Positions 11,811 through 22,517 of a stretch of 64,000 nt of DNA are shown piece by piece. How positions within the stretch are numbered: the stretch's first letter is position 1; each line of letters starts with the position of its first letter. Source of the stretch: Hyaloscypha bicolor E (taxonomy: Eukaryota > Ascomycota > Leotiomycetes > Helotiales > Hyaloscyphaceae); the NCBI RefSeq assembly GCF_002865645.1, contig NW_020194518.1:806001-870000 (forward strand). The letters run 5' to 3'. The notes below the pieces were generated by a model that saw nothing but the letters and a program-made list of their open reading frames with translations, did not search any database and was not told where the DNA came from. Made by a program: the position numbers and the translations under genes.

Positions 11811-13442
11811 ATGCCGTCGGAGCGTTTGCCCTCGCAATCGCAGGGCCGGCCCGCGCACGGCACGCAGCGGTCAACAAGCTCTATTCATAGCCAGACAGAC
11901 TCGCCCTCAACGACGCCCCCTCAACATACGAAAACGAAACCCCTGAAGCATGTAGTCGGCGCAGGACGAACTCACGCAAGGATACCGTCGAATCGAAGCT
12001 TGGTCAAGCTGACAAAGACGCACGGCAATGATTCGCATACGGACTTAAAGAAACTCCCGCGTAACTCCTCTGCAACCAGTCTCAAGAAGAACAACTCCCA
12101 CACGAATCTGAAGCGAAACCGTTCCTCTGCAGACGTCTCCAAGAGACCGAAGTCCTCTCACGGACCAGACAAGAGGCCGGCATCAGTTCACTTCGAGATT
12201 GGGGACCAAGATCAAGACCAGGAGGACGGAGAGGAGGAGTGGGAAGAAGCAAGTTCTGCGTCACCAGCCTTGTCTCGATCCGCTACGCGATCAGCAGCAT
12301 CCAGTAACCATTCCTCTGCGAAGCCCTCCGCAAACAACTCAGAACCGCACTCCCCCCCTCACTCCCCTACTGCATCAACAGAGCAGCTCCCGAATGGAGG
12401 GAGCGAGAAGCAGAGCGCGCGCCAGCACTCCGCTGACGCAAAAGTAATAACAGAACGACTGCTCCAGCGCTCGCACTCCCAGAACACAGCTACTACCAAG
12501 ATGTCCCTCGCGACCGCCACGCCCACAGCCTCAGGGCACTCCCCTCCCCTAAATTCTCTCGAGAAAAGCCAGACCTCGACACTGAACGGAACGATCTCGA
12601 CCTTCAACGGCACACCCAAGACAGGAAGCAGCAACAATGAAGTCGTGTCCCGCTTTGTCAGCGGTTCCGGCACACCAAGTGAAGCGTCCCCCTTCCTGCA
12701 GAACCACAAACCGTCGACCTCCATCACAAATGATGCGCCGCAGAAGAAGAACGAAGAAGTGAAGAGAGCGCAGTCCATGGGCAACTTAGCCAGGCATAAC
12801 TCCTCCGCAGACGACGACTCCGAGTCTGCTCTCCTACCACGATCTCGCAATTCTTCGCAATCTCATGCCTATGTACCGCCGCAGCAGTCGCGAACACAGC
12901 AGAAACTATGGCTCCAGCGCGCTTCGTCAAATATCGAGCCCCAGCAGATGGCGCCTGGACTTGCGATCAATGGCGTGCATGCCGGAATAGGAGCGGGCGT
13001 AGGATCGAGCTTGGTGGGCGCAGGCTATGATGGGAGGGATCCGCGGATCAAGCTGCAACTTGAGCGGACGGGTCTGGAGTATCTTGTTGTTCGGCGGCAT
13101 CAGGATCCTGTCGGGCAGGCGCTGAAGCGGTTGAGCGTTTTACCTGGTGTGGAGAGGAATAGACGTATCCCACCTTCTTCGCAAGCGAGTAAGAAAGGGG
13201 ATAGCGGTGAGGGAAGCGGCAGCGTGGGACGGTATGGATTGAGTCAGAGCTTGAAGGAGGGAAAGTCGAATAGGAATGGGAAGGACAAGGTTATCAGCGT
13301 TGCGAGAAGTAGCTATGAGGGTCGTGATAGCAGTCAGGACGAGAGATGCATGAGTGGCCGAGCGAACGACGATGAAGGCATCGGAGCTATATTGAGGTCT
13401 CTATGGGAGAAGAATTTTGATCTGAGCGCTAGTGCCGACTGA
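11811..13442 (+). CDS. tco89: TORC1 subunit Tco89-like protein
   Basis: Predicted accessory subunit of the TORC1 kinase complex, which acts at the vacuole in nutrient signalling; the assignment rests on the fungal Tco89 family pattern. One exon, 543 residues from the ATG at 11811. Seen: a long, Ser/Thr-rich disordered N-terminal half with repeated basic patches (SNRSLVKLTKTH, TSLKKNNSHTNLKRNRSSAD), an acidic stretch (DQDQDQEDGEEEWEEAS), then the conserved C-terminal block with QQKLWLQRAS, DPRIKLQLERTGLEYLVVRR and RHQDPVGQALKRL. The frame is open upstream to 11637, but that extension overlaps a degenerate repeat, and MPSERLPSQ at 11811 has a good AACAATATG context. Family confidence is high; complex membership is by analogy. 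Confidence 0.85.
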   Translation: MPSERLPSQSQGRPAHGTQRSTSSIHSQTDSPSTTPPQHTKTKPLKHVVGAGRTHARIPSNRSLVKLTKTHGNDSHTDLKKLPRNSSATSLKKNNSHTNLKRNRSSADVSKRPKSSHGPDKRPASVHFEIGDQDQDQEDGEEEWEEASSASPALSRSATRSAASSNHSSAKPSANNSEPHSPPHSPTASTEQLPNGGSEKQSARQHSADAKVITERLLQRSHSQNTATTKMSLATATPTASGHSPPLNSLEKSQTSTLNGTISTFNGTPKTGSSNNEVVSRFVSGSGTPSEASPFLQNHKPSTSITNDAPQKKNEEVKRAQSMGNLARHNSSADDDSESALLPRSRNSSQSHAYVPPQQSRTQQKLWLQRASSNIEPQQMAPGLAINGVHAGIGAGVGSSLVGAGYDGRDPRIKLQLERTGLEYLVVRRHQDPVGQALKRLSVLPGVERNRRIPPSSQASKKGDSGEGSGSVGRYGLSQSLKEGKSNRNGKDKVISVARSSYEGRDSSQDERCMSGRANDDEGIGAILRSLWEKNFDLSASAD

Positions 13443-13801
13443 TGTTCCTCATGTCGCTCCTCGACTGGATGGTGTCGCCCCTTCATATTTCGAAATTAGC
13501 TCTTACTTGCGGTCTTGCATGGCGTTTCTGGTGGGCCCAGTCTTTGAATGGACAGACTGGAGGACGGACATGGGATCGGACGAGGATGGGCGTCCGAATT
13601 GCATTGAAGAAAGCATTAGGACTTGTGCTTGTACAGGTTGAGATAACGTTCATGATGTTAATGACGCTAGAAGCATTCTCACGGCTGAAATAAAGCTGAT
13701 GAATTTATGCCATTAGATTTCAAAGAAAGGACGTTGCAGTGATTCTTGTTTTCACTGAGAAAGTCTTCGCTAAAGCATTCCATCACTCACTATCCACCCT
13801 T
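13443..13801. other. Convergent 3' region, tco89 / pan2
   Basis: The two flanking genes end facing each other here. Presumably 3' untranslated sequence of both; nothing else seen. Confidence 0.5.
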
Positions 13802-16800
13802 CTACCTCAAAGGGGATCCTCCAAGCCCCTTCCCAGGTGTCCATCCTGACCCACTGAATGGACTCCCTCCCGCCGCAGGTGCCAGCCCCAGAGGTCTCCT
13901 CACCGGTGTCGTAGGCCCCGGCCCAGGTGTCGAAGGACCATGCCCTGCCAATGCTCCAATCGGTGGTGTCTCTGTCCTCTCGATAAGATGGCCATCCCTC
14001 TTCACCGTTGGAGGCTTATAGTTCGTCTCTTTGCCCTTATTATAGATATCCTGGACTATCATCTCCAAGATCCCGGCATCCTGAAATTCCAAATACTTTT
14101 TATACAGCTTCAATGCTGTTCTCGCGTCCTCGATACTATCATGTGTTTCAAGTTGAATGTCTTCTTTCAGGACACACCAGGCTAGAAAGGCGAGCGAGAG
14201 TTTGCGGAGGCGCTCTTTCACGTAGAAGAAATCGATTGTGTCGATTACCTGCGCCTTGGGGACGTGGATATTCGTTACTCGGAAATCTTGCTTGAGTCCG
14301 TGACCGAGGAATTTGCAGCCCAAATTCAACAGGATCCAGAGCTTTTTGTACGTAACCTTCAGAGGAAGGAGGTTGCGCTTCGAAATTCTCGGGTCTAGAT
14401 CACCATGTACGATTCCTGAGTAAGAGGTCAGGTAGTCGACGATGGGTTCTTTGCTTGCAATGTAATCATCGATGAAGGGTAATCCTTCATCTTCACCAGA
14501 TCCTCGCACCACTGACACACGGGCCAGTGCATAGACTATTGGCCGTATGGTTTCTCGCTCACCTTCTGAGTTCACTTCGATTTCTGGCTGTCTCACTGAA
14601 ACGAACTCTGTATCCAGAGCAACAATAGTGCCTTCCCCAGGAGCTTCATGCAGACGGTCTAAAGGACGATAGACTTTCTCGCCCAAGTTCGTGCTATAGA
14701 ACGTCAGCGTCTCAAGTGAGGCAGGAGGGGTGAGTCCTCACTTTTCATCCGTGTACAGTATAGAGGTATCCAAATTGAGCTTCCATGTATTGTCGATGCG
14801 GTTATTAGCAGCCTTGACTTGATATGTGATCACGGATGGCAATTTCCATGACGTGTTGAATGAGAGCGCTTCTTCCGACTGTATAGGCCGGACGAGAAAG
14901 TCGTTGAAGAGATGCCATTGACTCTCGCCGGGGGGAACAGTCTGGGAATGGGCAACTGTAGAATGTGAGCGACATTGACTTGCGATTTAAAGATAAATAT
15001 ACCATTAACCAAAGAGACAAGATGTGATTTCTGATGTTGCCCACTGTCGATGTCTGCCGCAAGACCAATTAAAGAGTAAATCGTGATATTGTGCGACCCA
15101 CGTTGAATGTGGAATTTCAGATCCTCGCCCTGGTAGCAGAAAAACTGCCCGTTTTCAAGGATAACCCCAATTTCTTCGGGCAGCCATCCTGGAATCGACC
15201 AGAACTGCCTCGCTTCAGGACTATTGATGGCTGCATTCAGAACAAGGACTGCTGGGACGCTATGAATCGTTTTCCTCGTTGCGAGAGATTGATACCGTTG
15301 GCATCTGCTACACCATCCTCGACTAGTAGTCTCGCGCTCAACACTTGCCTTGAGGATTTGGGAAAACGAGTTTTTGGGTGCTCTAGCGTTTCGAACCATG
15401 AGTTTCTGAGAAATATTAGCAAGAGATGCCACTTTTTATTTTCGAAGGCGTACGGGTAGCGGGTACGAAAGCTCAGTAACATAGGTGGATCCAGGACGGG
15501 TGTGTTCACTTCGGCAATTCATGCATCGAATCGAAGTAGATGCGGCGGTGGATAATACCTAAAGGTATCAGCAAGGACAGATAGAGATGGGCAGACATTA
15601 CATACTTGTTCAAAAGCAAGAGAATGTGGTGGTATACTCCTCCAGTCTTGAGCTAGCCTGTCAAGCAGAAAGCGGGTCAAGCCTTGAAGCATGGTTGTCA
15701 AAGCAGCTCCAGGAGCGTCCTCCTCAAGCAATCCCAGTGGCGCGGCTGAAATATAAATCAGCAGAGTGTTCACAAATATTCGCGCGTATATCCCCTACCT
15801 TGAGGATGGTTGCTAAAGGTCTTCAGTAAGTTTGTAGCTTGACAAATGGAACCCTCTGCTTTCTCGAGCATGTCAAATAAGAAACCCATTTCGCACAGCA
15901 GACACGATTCACTGAGACAGGAGGTGGCAGCATGCTGAAGTGCAAGGTTCCGGATCAGGGGAGTGAAGTGTAAGACCTGGAGAAGTGGGTTGGCGTAGGA
16001 GTTTGAGATATGAATCTCGAGGCCCGAATAATCAGTCCTATTGTAGAACCTGGAAAAAGTTAGATGCACCGTTGAAATGGGGGAGGGAATTACCCGAAGT
16101 CGAAGTCGTCTACACCAAATTTGCTATACTTTATCTCAACGTTTCGATACATGACTGGAACTTCTGCTTTCAGACTCGAAAGCTCTGTAGCTCCGATTGC
16201 GTCCGCTACATCGCTAACTCTCCTTTCACCGGACGAGTCGTTGGCAGACTCTCTGGCCTTCTCACTAAGAAACTTCGGGGCTTGCAGACTTGTCGCTGTC
16301 TTTTCCGCCGTCCTGGTGTTCTCAGTCACGTTTCGTTGCACGGGACGTACAAGCCGACCATATCCTCCCCACTCAGTGGGTTTGAAAGAAGACATGAGTT
16401 GATGGTCAAGTTTTGGCGGTGGTGCGCCAACCTCGAATATCATATGGCTTGGCCATGCAGACAGTAACTGCTCCCGGTAAAAGGGCAATCCTATGGTGCT
16501 TAGAGACCTGCACTAGGTTAGAAAGCGTGTAAAAGGTGATCTTGGACCTACTCACGTCTCAAAAGTCCAGTCAACATGGGGGTGGATTTCTTCTGGTTCC
16601 GGGAACTCCGAGGGCTGGCTGACTTCCGCTGCAAAGCGTATTCTGGAAGGGGAACCCCAGAGATGAATATTGCACTCTGCATCTGCCAATCCTATTGCCT
16701 CCCCTGACGGAGCAATCTCAATCATGCTCAAATACGTCATAACATTGGCATGTCTCACGGTGCTAGTATTCACATTCATGAGATCAACTACATGTATCTG

Positions 16801-17815
16801 GCCCTGCTGAGACACGATAACACAAGTCGACGACATGCGCGGATGCATTCGAACGTAGGCCGCGCCAGCTGGGAACGGTATTGGGGATAACGAGACCATA
16901 TTCTTCAAGTCAAAGGCATTGACTAGAGGGTCAAGCATGTAGGATTGCTGTTGCCGAAGGGAATAGCCGCAGGTGACAACGAAATCAGTTTGAGCATCCA
17001 TGTCATTAATGAGTGACTGGTGGGCACTCCAACTCCTGACAAGGGCGAAATTTGTAGGATCGAGGATATTGACCGAACCTTTCTGAGTGGCGGCACAGAT
17101 ATATCGACTTGACTTTTTCATGATGGTATAGTGATCTGGGGTGGATATCTGCACAATCAGCCAAGTTCTTGACAAATATAGGAACTTGGTACCTGTTTAA
17201 TGATTGTCCCTTTCTCCACATCGATTGTAAACATCTGATCCTGCAGACCGGCCACAATAATCTCAGAGGCTCCCTTGGAGGTATAACTCATGCATCGGAG
17301 GTCTTTCATTTCGTCATGGCTATACATTTGCCTATCAGTCTTGTCCCGAGTCATTCAAGTCCATCGAGCATACGTGATATGCCACAGCGGGCCTCCCCTT
17401 CTCACTGCCATGTGGACACTCCTCGAAGCCAATGCGATAACCCCTTTGTCATGGACAAGCAACTGACGAATGGGGCCATCTCCACCCTTAAATGAGGTAT
17501 ACCGTTGAAGCTCGGTGCCATAGAAACTCGCAACGCGACCGAATTCATTGCCCGTCCAGAGCAGCTCTTGGGAGCCGTCGAATGCAAGCGTCTGGACGGG
17601 GGTTGGCAGTGCTTGCGGGCCAGGCGGCGGAAGAAGCAGGCGCCCGACCTAGAAGAGGACATGTCAGTCGGTGATGGACATTGAAGTTATAAGGTTATCG
17701 AGGGTTCGAGGCTGCTGCCCCACCAGACAAGCTGCAGCGATCTGGGTGATGGCCTCGATGGGGGAAACATGGGAATTTTGCGGTATACCTCTTCCCAATC
17801 TGCGTCAAACGCCAT
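13802..17815 (-). CDS. pan2: PAN2, catalytic subunit of the PAN2-PAN3 poly(A) nuclease
   Basis: 3'-5' exoribonuclease that trims mRNA poly(A) tails in the cytoplasm together with PAN3. Eleven exons on the - strand: 17815-17789, 17648-17374, 17319-17193, 17148-16556, 16507-16094, 16049-15799, 15745-15606, 15558-15454, 15405-15003, 14955-14742, 14693-13802; 1146 residues, normal for fungi. In order: WD40 propeller ([46 protein letters not shown]), linker ([10 protein letters not shown]), pseudo-ubiquitin-hydrolase domain ([24 protein letters not shown]), and the DEDD exonuclease with [17 protein letters not shown] and [11 protein letters not shown] supplying the acidic residues. A Gly/Pro-rich tail follows. 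The first exon codes for only nine residues (MAFDADWEE); it was chosen because it splices in phase onto [11 protein letters not shown]. Confidence 0.95.
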
Positions 17816-18172
17816 GGGCTGTCTGCGAGCATTTACTACCAATCCATGGCTAAAATTATATGGAAAAGAAATGTGCAGTCGAGGCTCCGGAGCTTGAAGT
17901 TGAGCGACCAGCTCGCCTGCATGCAGTTAGCGTGGTTGCAGGTCAACGACAATTGGCCAGCCTTGCAGGTTGCCAGGGTCGACGTCTCAAACATGTCGTC
18001 TCAATCGTGACTGTTGCTGACAAGGCATGTTTGAGCAACTCTGTCACTCTGCCTTTTGTCGGTGGCCGAAGATGCTTTGGTGTTCTTCTGCCTTTCGGCC
18101 GTTCTTTCTGCTTTCTCCTTACGTACTGGGCTTTTGAAGTCCTCAGTGATTCGCTCCACTTCCTTTCACAAC
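17816..18172. promoter_or_regulatory. Divergent promoter region, pan2 / MFS gene
   Basis: 357 bp between two genes transcribed away from each other, so it must contain both promoters and leaders. No individual element is assigned. Confidence 0.5.
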
Positions 18173-19618
18173 ATGAACTTCTACGACCTTGCATTTACCC
18201 TGCTAGTATCACTATGTGGACTTCTCACTTGGAGACAATACCATGTTGGGGGGGAGCCAGAGGTGAAGGCTTTGACGCAGCCCTCCCCTACTCCCAATGC
18301 TAAGGCAGAAGCCGGCCAATTTACACGATTATTTCTCACTGTCTATTGCCTAGTGATGGGATCGGACTGGCTTCAGGGTATATTGGCAATGCAATGTGTA
18401 TTCAAGTGATTTCACTGACTTGTCTACAGGCCCATACGTATACAGTCTATATAAAGATCAATTCGGGCTCAAAGAAACAATTGTGGCTGCGCTTTTTACA
18501 ACCGGATTCCTCTCAGGAGGCATATCAGGATATTTCGTGGGCCAATTCGCAGATCGATATGGCCGCAAGACAGCATGTCTGGTATTCTGTGTCACATATT
18601 CGATTGCGTGTTTCTCGACCCTTGTTCCGAAGTTACCGATCCTCATCCTGGGCAGGGTATTCGGCGGTTTGAGTACAAGCTTGATGTACAGTGCCTTCGA
18701 GAGCTGGATGGTCACGGAATACCACAAGAGGCAGGTGGAGAAAGCAGGAACGAGCCTGAGCAGTATGTTTGGAATTATGACTACTTTGAATAGCATTGTG
18801 GCTATCCTCGCAGGAGTTTTCAGCGAGTGGCTCGTTCAAGTGACGAGTACGAAGCGAGCTCCTTTCATGGCTAGTGCCGGCCTCCTGATGATTGCGTTTT
18901 GGATAATTTTAGCATGTTGGGTAAGGCGGGCAGCTCCTACAAATTTAGTTCACGCTGAGATTGTGTATAGACCGAGAACTACGGTGACAGTCACCAGTCT
19001 GTGGAGACTGCTGCCTCAACCATCCCTGCTAAGTCCGTTCTGAAGACCGTCCTGACCGACCGCCGCATTCTCACTCTCGGTCTTGCCTCTTGCTTTTTTG
19101 AAGGTTCGATGTACCTGTTTGTCTTCTTCTGGACACCCGCTCTGAAGGCTGCCGCAGCCGCTCAATCAAATGGCTCCGCAGAACTGCCTTTAGGCATGAT
19201 ATTTGCTACATTCATGGCATCCGTCATGCTTGGGTCCCTCCTCTTCAACACCCTGATCTCCTCTCAGCGCCTCCTCACTCCTTCTCGGCTTCTCACAATC
19301 ATATTCGCCACTGCCTCCAGCTCATTGCTCATTCCCATTGTCACTAAATCCGAGGCCTTGACCTTTTGGAGCTTCTGTGTGTTTGAAATGTGTGTAGGTA
19401 TGTACTGGCCTAGCGTTGGGTATTTGAAAGGACGAATCGTGGAGGATGGGATCAGGGCCAGAGTTTATGGCATGTTGCGCATACCATTGAACCTTTTCGT
19501 GGTTGTGTCACTTGGATTAGTGAAGGAAGGAGAGGGATATAGGAATGCGGTTTTCATGGTTTGCAGTGGGCTTTTGGTCGTTACCAGTGGGGTCTTTCAC
19601 CACGTTGTAAGTGATTGA
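18173..19618 (+). CDS. MFS transporter, molybdate-anion transporter (MFSD5) family
   Basis: Multi-pass membrane carrier of the major facilitator superfamily. Exons 18173-18377, 18430-18920 and 18971-19618 give 447 residues, typical for the MFSD5/MOT2 branch. Seen: N-terminal helix (MNFYDLAFTLLVSLCGLL), SDWLQGPYVYSLYKDQFG, the MFS signature QFADRYGRK at about 107-115, FESWMVTEYH, and LACWTENYGD after the second splice, all typical of this family. Relatives have been linked to molybdate uptake; the substrate here is inferred from family only. The start at MNFYDLAF fits the usual N-terminus; upstream in-frame ATGs would add hydrophobic residues not typical of the family. Confidence 0.9.
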
Positions 19619-20719
19619 AGAAATTAAAAGTATTTATTTCCCAAGTTATATACATACAGGAGTGCCAGAGGACTGTATTTACAAAGGAGGAATAAATGAC
19701 CATCGAAATGCAAGGCATCCACACCGTGATATCAACTTTGTCAAAGCTCTGAGTCCAGAATTCACTACCTGCTTCGAGGACATTCTTAATGTACTACTGT
19801 ACCAAAACATTTGTGACATTGAAGCAATGCGCAACGCTGCGCCATCATCGAAAACAGCAACCGCATCGAGGGAGGTCAGATTACTTAAATTGCATCCCCA
19901 GTCCCAGAACAGTGGAAGTAACTAAACTTCACAGCAGGGACTTTAACCAACACATCCCAACTCCAACTTCACTTCCAAACCCACGGCTCAGCCTTGCTCA
20001 CGACCCAACTCCATGTTTTGACAGCTGGTCCAGCAGTCGGCCCTGTTGCAGGCATTTCACTCAACACGCTCAGCAGCCTCGTCTTCTTATATTGACATCG
20101 AAGGATGAACCTGAAGCCAATGGGAGAGTCCCATCAAGAGAAAGCACAAGTTGATGGACATGTCAACGACAACGAGTTCGGAGAGCAGGACACCCAGTAT
20201 ACAGAACCCTCAGATGGGTACTTGGTATGTGGGTTCGAAATTGGGCAATGCAGCAGCTATGGTGTCGAAGAAAACCTGTCGATTTCCATCAACCTGGAGT
20301 TTCGCATGAGGGGGATTGCCCAACCCAAATCCAAGGGGGTCAAATGCCATGCTGTTCATGCCTCAGGTGTAAATTGAATTTCCTATTCTCAAACCACTCG
20401 CTCTTGCTTCTAACTGCGTGAATATTTTGCAATAATGAACTCCAACACTAACCTTAGCACACCTGAGACGAGATTGCTCTTATTTCCTATCTGATCCTAA
20501 CCCTAACGCAGCGCTATGAACCAAAGCGAAAGCTCATCGGATATGCTGCCTGCCAATAATACTCCCGAAACCTATGCCCTTCCGAATCCCCAAATCCATT
20601 GTAACACCTAAACGATGCGTAAAAAGGAAAGAACTATTCATACTTCAATGCATGTCTTGATAGCAGCTCCGTCTCTGGCCGTGAGGGTCAGCTTGACCTT
20701 GAAGGGCTTCAGTCCGCGT
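19619..20719. other. Convergent 3' region, MFS gene / ubc8
   Basis: About 1.1 kb between gene ends. Short frames (for example 20105-20377, +) show no family resemblance. A two-unit telomere-like word, CCTAACCCTAAC, occurs at 20496-20507. No gene supported. Confidence 0.5.
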
Positions 20720-21729
20720 CTAAACTTCCTCCATTTGTCCGGCTGGTTGTTCATCCTCATCGTCGCCAAAACTGCCAACTGATGACATATCGTCATCGTC
20801 ATCTGACTCGACTCCTGCTTCGTCGGCAGCCTCCTTACTGGCATATTTCGCCACATACTCTGCTTGGTGTAAGTAAACATGCCAACACAGCTTTTAAAGT
20901 AAAAACTAACCCTTGACTTTGGCCTCATAGCTCTTTGGTTCTCGCATCAATAGCGCAGCCGCCTCGCCGTTCAAAGGATCTGTAGGGTTTGGGTATCGGA
21001 GGAGTTGTGGAAGGAAGACTTCAAAGATGTTAATCATGTCGAACATTGGTGACCAAGTTTGGTTGATGACATCAAGGCAAACGGAGCCGGATCTGCCCTC
21101 TATTAGTACTCGGGCGCCTGCTTTGGATAGAACATACAACTCGTCAATGTTTGGGTGGAATATGCGGTTAACGAAGCCGATACTCGGTGACTTATATGGG
21201 TATTGGTCGGGCAGCTCGACGTGGACTTTCCATAATCCGCCTTGGAAGGGTGCTGCAGCCTATCAGTCTCGGTGTGTGCCAGATATATGCAGATGTACTG
21301 ACTCTCTTCGGGGCCCTTAAATCGAACGTAGAACTCCTGCCTATTTCCCATGTTATGAACAATGCCCTCTATGTCCTCAAGGCTCGGGGAGGGCATACAC
21401 TAAGAGGTGACGAGTTAGCGAAAACCTTGTAGAAGGCACAAAGAATTATTCCGCTTACTGTTATCGTTGACCAGAGTAACCTCATAGTCGCTCATCAGCC
21501 TGCGAGATATTGTCAGTCACGACCGAGACGTGCGATTGAAGCATTTGAGAAGGCATACATCCTAAAACGAATGGGTTAGCCGAACATCTTGGCAAAATAG
21601 CTTTCAAAAGAACTTACTTCATGACCTGTGGTGCGTGAGCTTGTCGTCAGTCTCTGCGACTTCATAACCACTTGTGGAAATGGCTGTTTCACTCACATCT
21701 GTCTCAATGCGTCTTCGAGGAGAAGACAT
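20720..21729 (-). CDS. ubc8: Ubiquitin-conjugating enzyme E2, Ubc8/UBE2H type
   Basis: E2 enzyme carrying ubiquitin as a thioester on cysteine; yeast Ubc8 serves the GID ligase that degrades gluconeogenic enzymes. Exons: 21729-21697, 21625-21618 (8 nt), 21561-21559 (3 nt), 21499-21459, 21399 (1 nt), 21340-21303, 21252-21138, 21092-20911, 20859-20720; 186 residues, normal for the family. Seen: [48 protein letters not shown], the active site in [25 protein letters not shown], and an acidic tail ending GQMEEV. Without the 3-nt exon one conserved residue is lost; without the 1-nt exon the frame breaks. Each intervening intron (56-59 nt for those around the 3- and 1-nt exons) has a GT donor, a plausible branch site and an AG acceptor. 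E2 identity is certain; the micro-exons are inferred from conservation and phase. Confidence 0.92.
21399..21399 (-). other. ubc8: Predicted single-nucleotide exon of ubc8
   Basis: The exon before it ends AAC A and is followed by GTAAGC; an intron closes at CTCTTAG. After one T comes GTATGC, opening a second intron that closes at AAATAG, and coding resumes GCAGGAGTTC. Joined through the T the reading is N-M-Q-E-F, the family sequence. No other GT/AG pairing here gives both the right frame and the right residues. Confidence 0.7.
21559..21561 (-). other. ubc8: Predicted 3-nt micro-exon of ubc8
   Basis: TTTTAG, then GAT, then GTATGC. Including GAT gives V-M-K-M-L-M-S-D, the pattern of fungal Ubc8 (yeast has VMKLLMSD); skipping it gives one residue fewer but keeps the frame. 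A GCTAAC branch lies upstream of the TTTTAG acceptor and CTGAC upstream of the following CGCAG. Confidence 0.65.
21618..21625 (-). other. ubc8: Predicted 8-nt micro-exon of ubc8
   Basis: CACCACAG, then GTCATGAA, then GTAAGT. The eight bases join ETD from exon 1 to the next exons and restore ETDVMK. Exon 1 ends at a strong GTGAGT donor. Confidence 0.75.
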
Positions 21730-22517
21730 CCTGACCCGCCTCTCTGGTAATCTTTGTTGTGCACTCTCTAGCTTGGCTGCCAATGTTGCCCCCAAAGACC
21801 TGAAGGTAGTGTATCGCGTTCGAAACCTGGTGGTGTGTTGGTGTTGTGAAGTTGTAGGAAGTTGGGATGCGTGAGGTTGGGAAATGACGGAAGTCGTGGC
21901 ACTTCTTATCGTGAGTTTATCGGGCCAGTGCGCGATCCGGAGTCGGCGGTTCCTTCCGTAAAGGGGGAACGCTCCTTCTTTATTCCTCTCGACCAAACTT
22001 AAAAGTTGTGAATCACGGGGTCTTTATTGTCCTGCTCCTTCGAAGTTTACTGTTTATAAGGCAAGATCTTGCACATCCTAGCCTCGGGTTGTCATGACTC
22101 CAGTTTCCACGAGGTACAGGTCATCTGCAGTGGAACCAAAGCTGGTATTACCCAAGCATTATTTCCAAATGTCAACTTCCGCCCGCTTGGAGGGGAGTGG
22201 TTTCTACAACTGGTGCCGACAGTCGTCAAACTGCGGGGAAGTGTCAGAACCAAGGCAAGCATGTCAACAAAGAGGTCAACCAGGAAAACTCGTGCCCTTG
22301 ATTCTCAACTCCCAACTGGGTTAGACTGCTTCGCCCTCCCGAGGCAAGGTCGGTATTTTTGACCCAGCCATACTGAGAACCACAGCGTGGGAATGATCAC
22401 GACCTCAATCATAAAAATCAGCACAATGGCCACTTTTCTTTCTCACTCAGATCAATTCTTCCTAAGCGATCGCCATTGCATATCTCCAGGCAACAACAAC
22501 CACGAAGCTTTTCCGCA
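21730..22517. promoter_or_regulatory. Divergent promoter region, ubc8 / panB
   Basis: About 790 bp between two divergent starts, so it should hold both promoters and leaders. No gene or specific element is seen. Confidence 0.5.

Noticed and set aside
20105..20377. 90-codon + strand frame downstream of the MFS gene
   Set aside because: No recognisable motif, no splice partners, in a convergent 3' region.
20496..20507. Telomere-like CCTAACCCTAAC
   Set aside because: Only two units, in an intergenic region; too short to suggest an interstitial telomere.
21342..21396. Alternative in-frame ubc8 model using an acceptor near 21374, giving a longer loop before QEFYVRF
   Set aside because: It would insert residues absent from Ubc8 relatives and uses an acceptor without a good branch site; the 1-nt exon model matches the family exactly. 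Kept as the main competing hypothesis.
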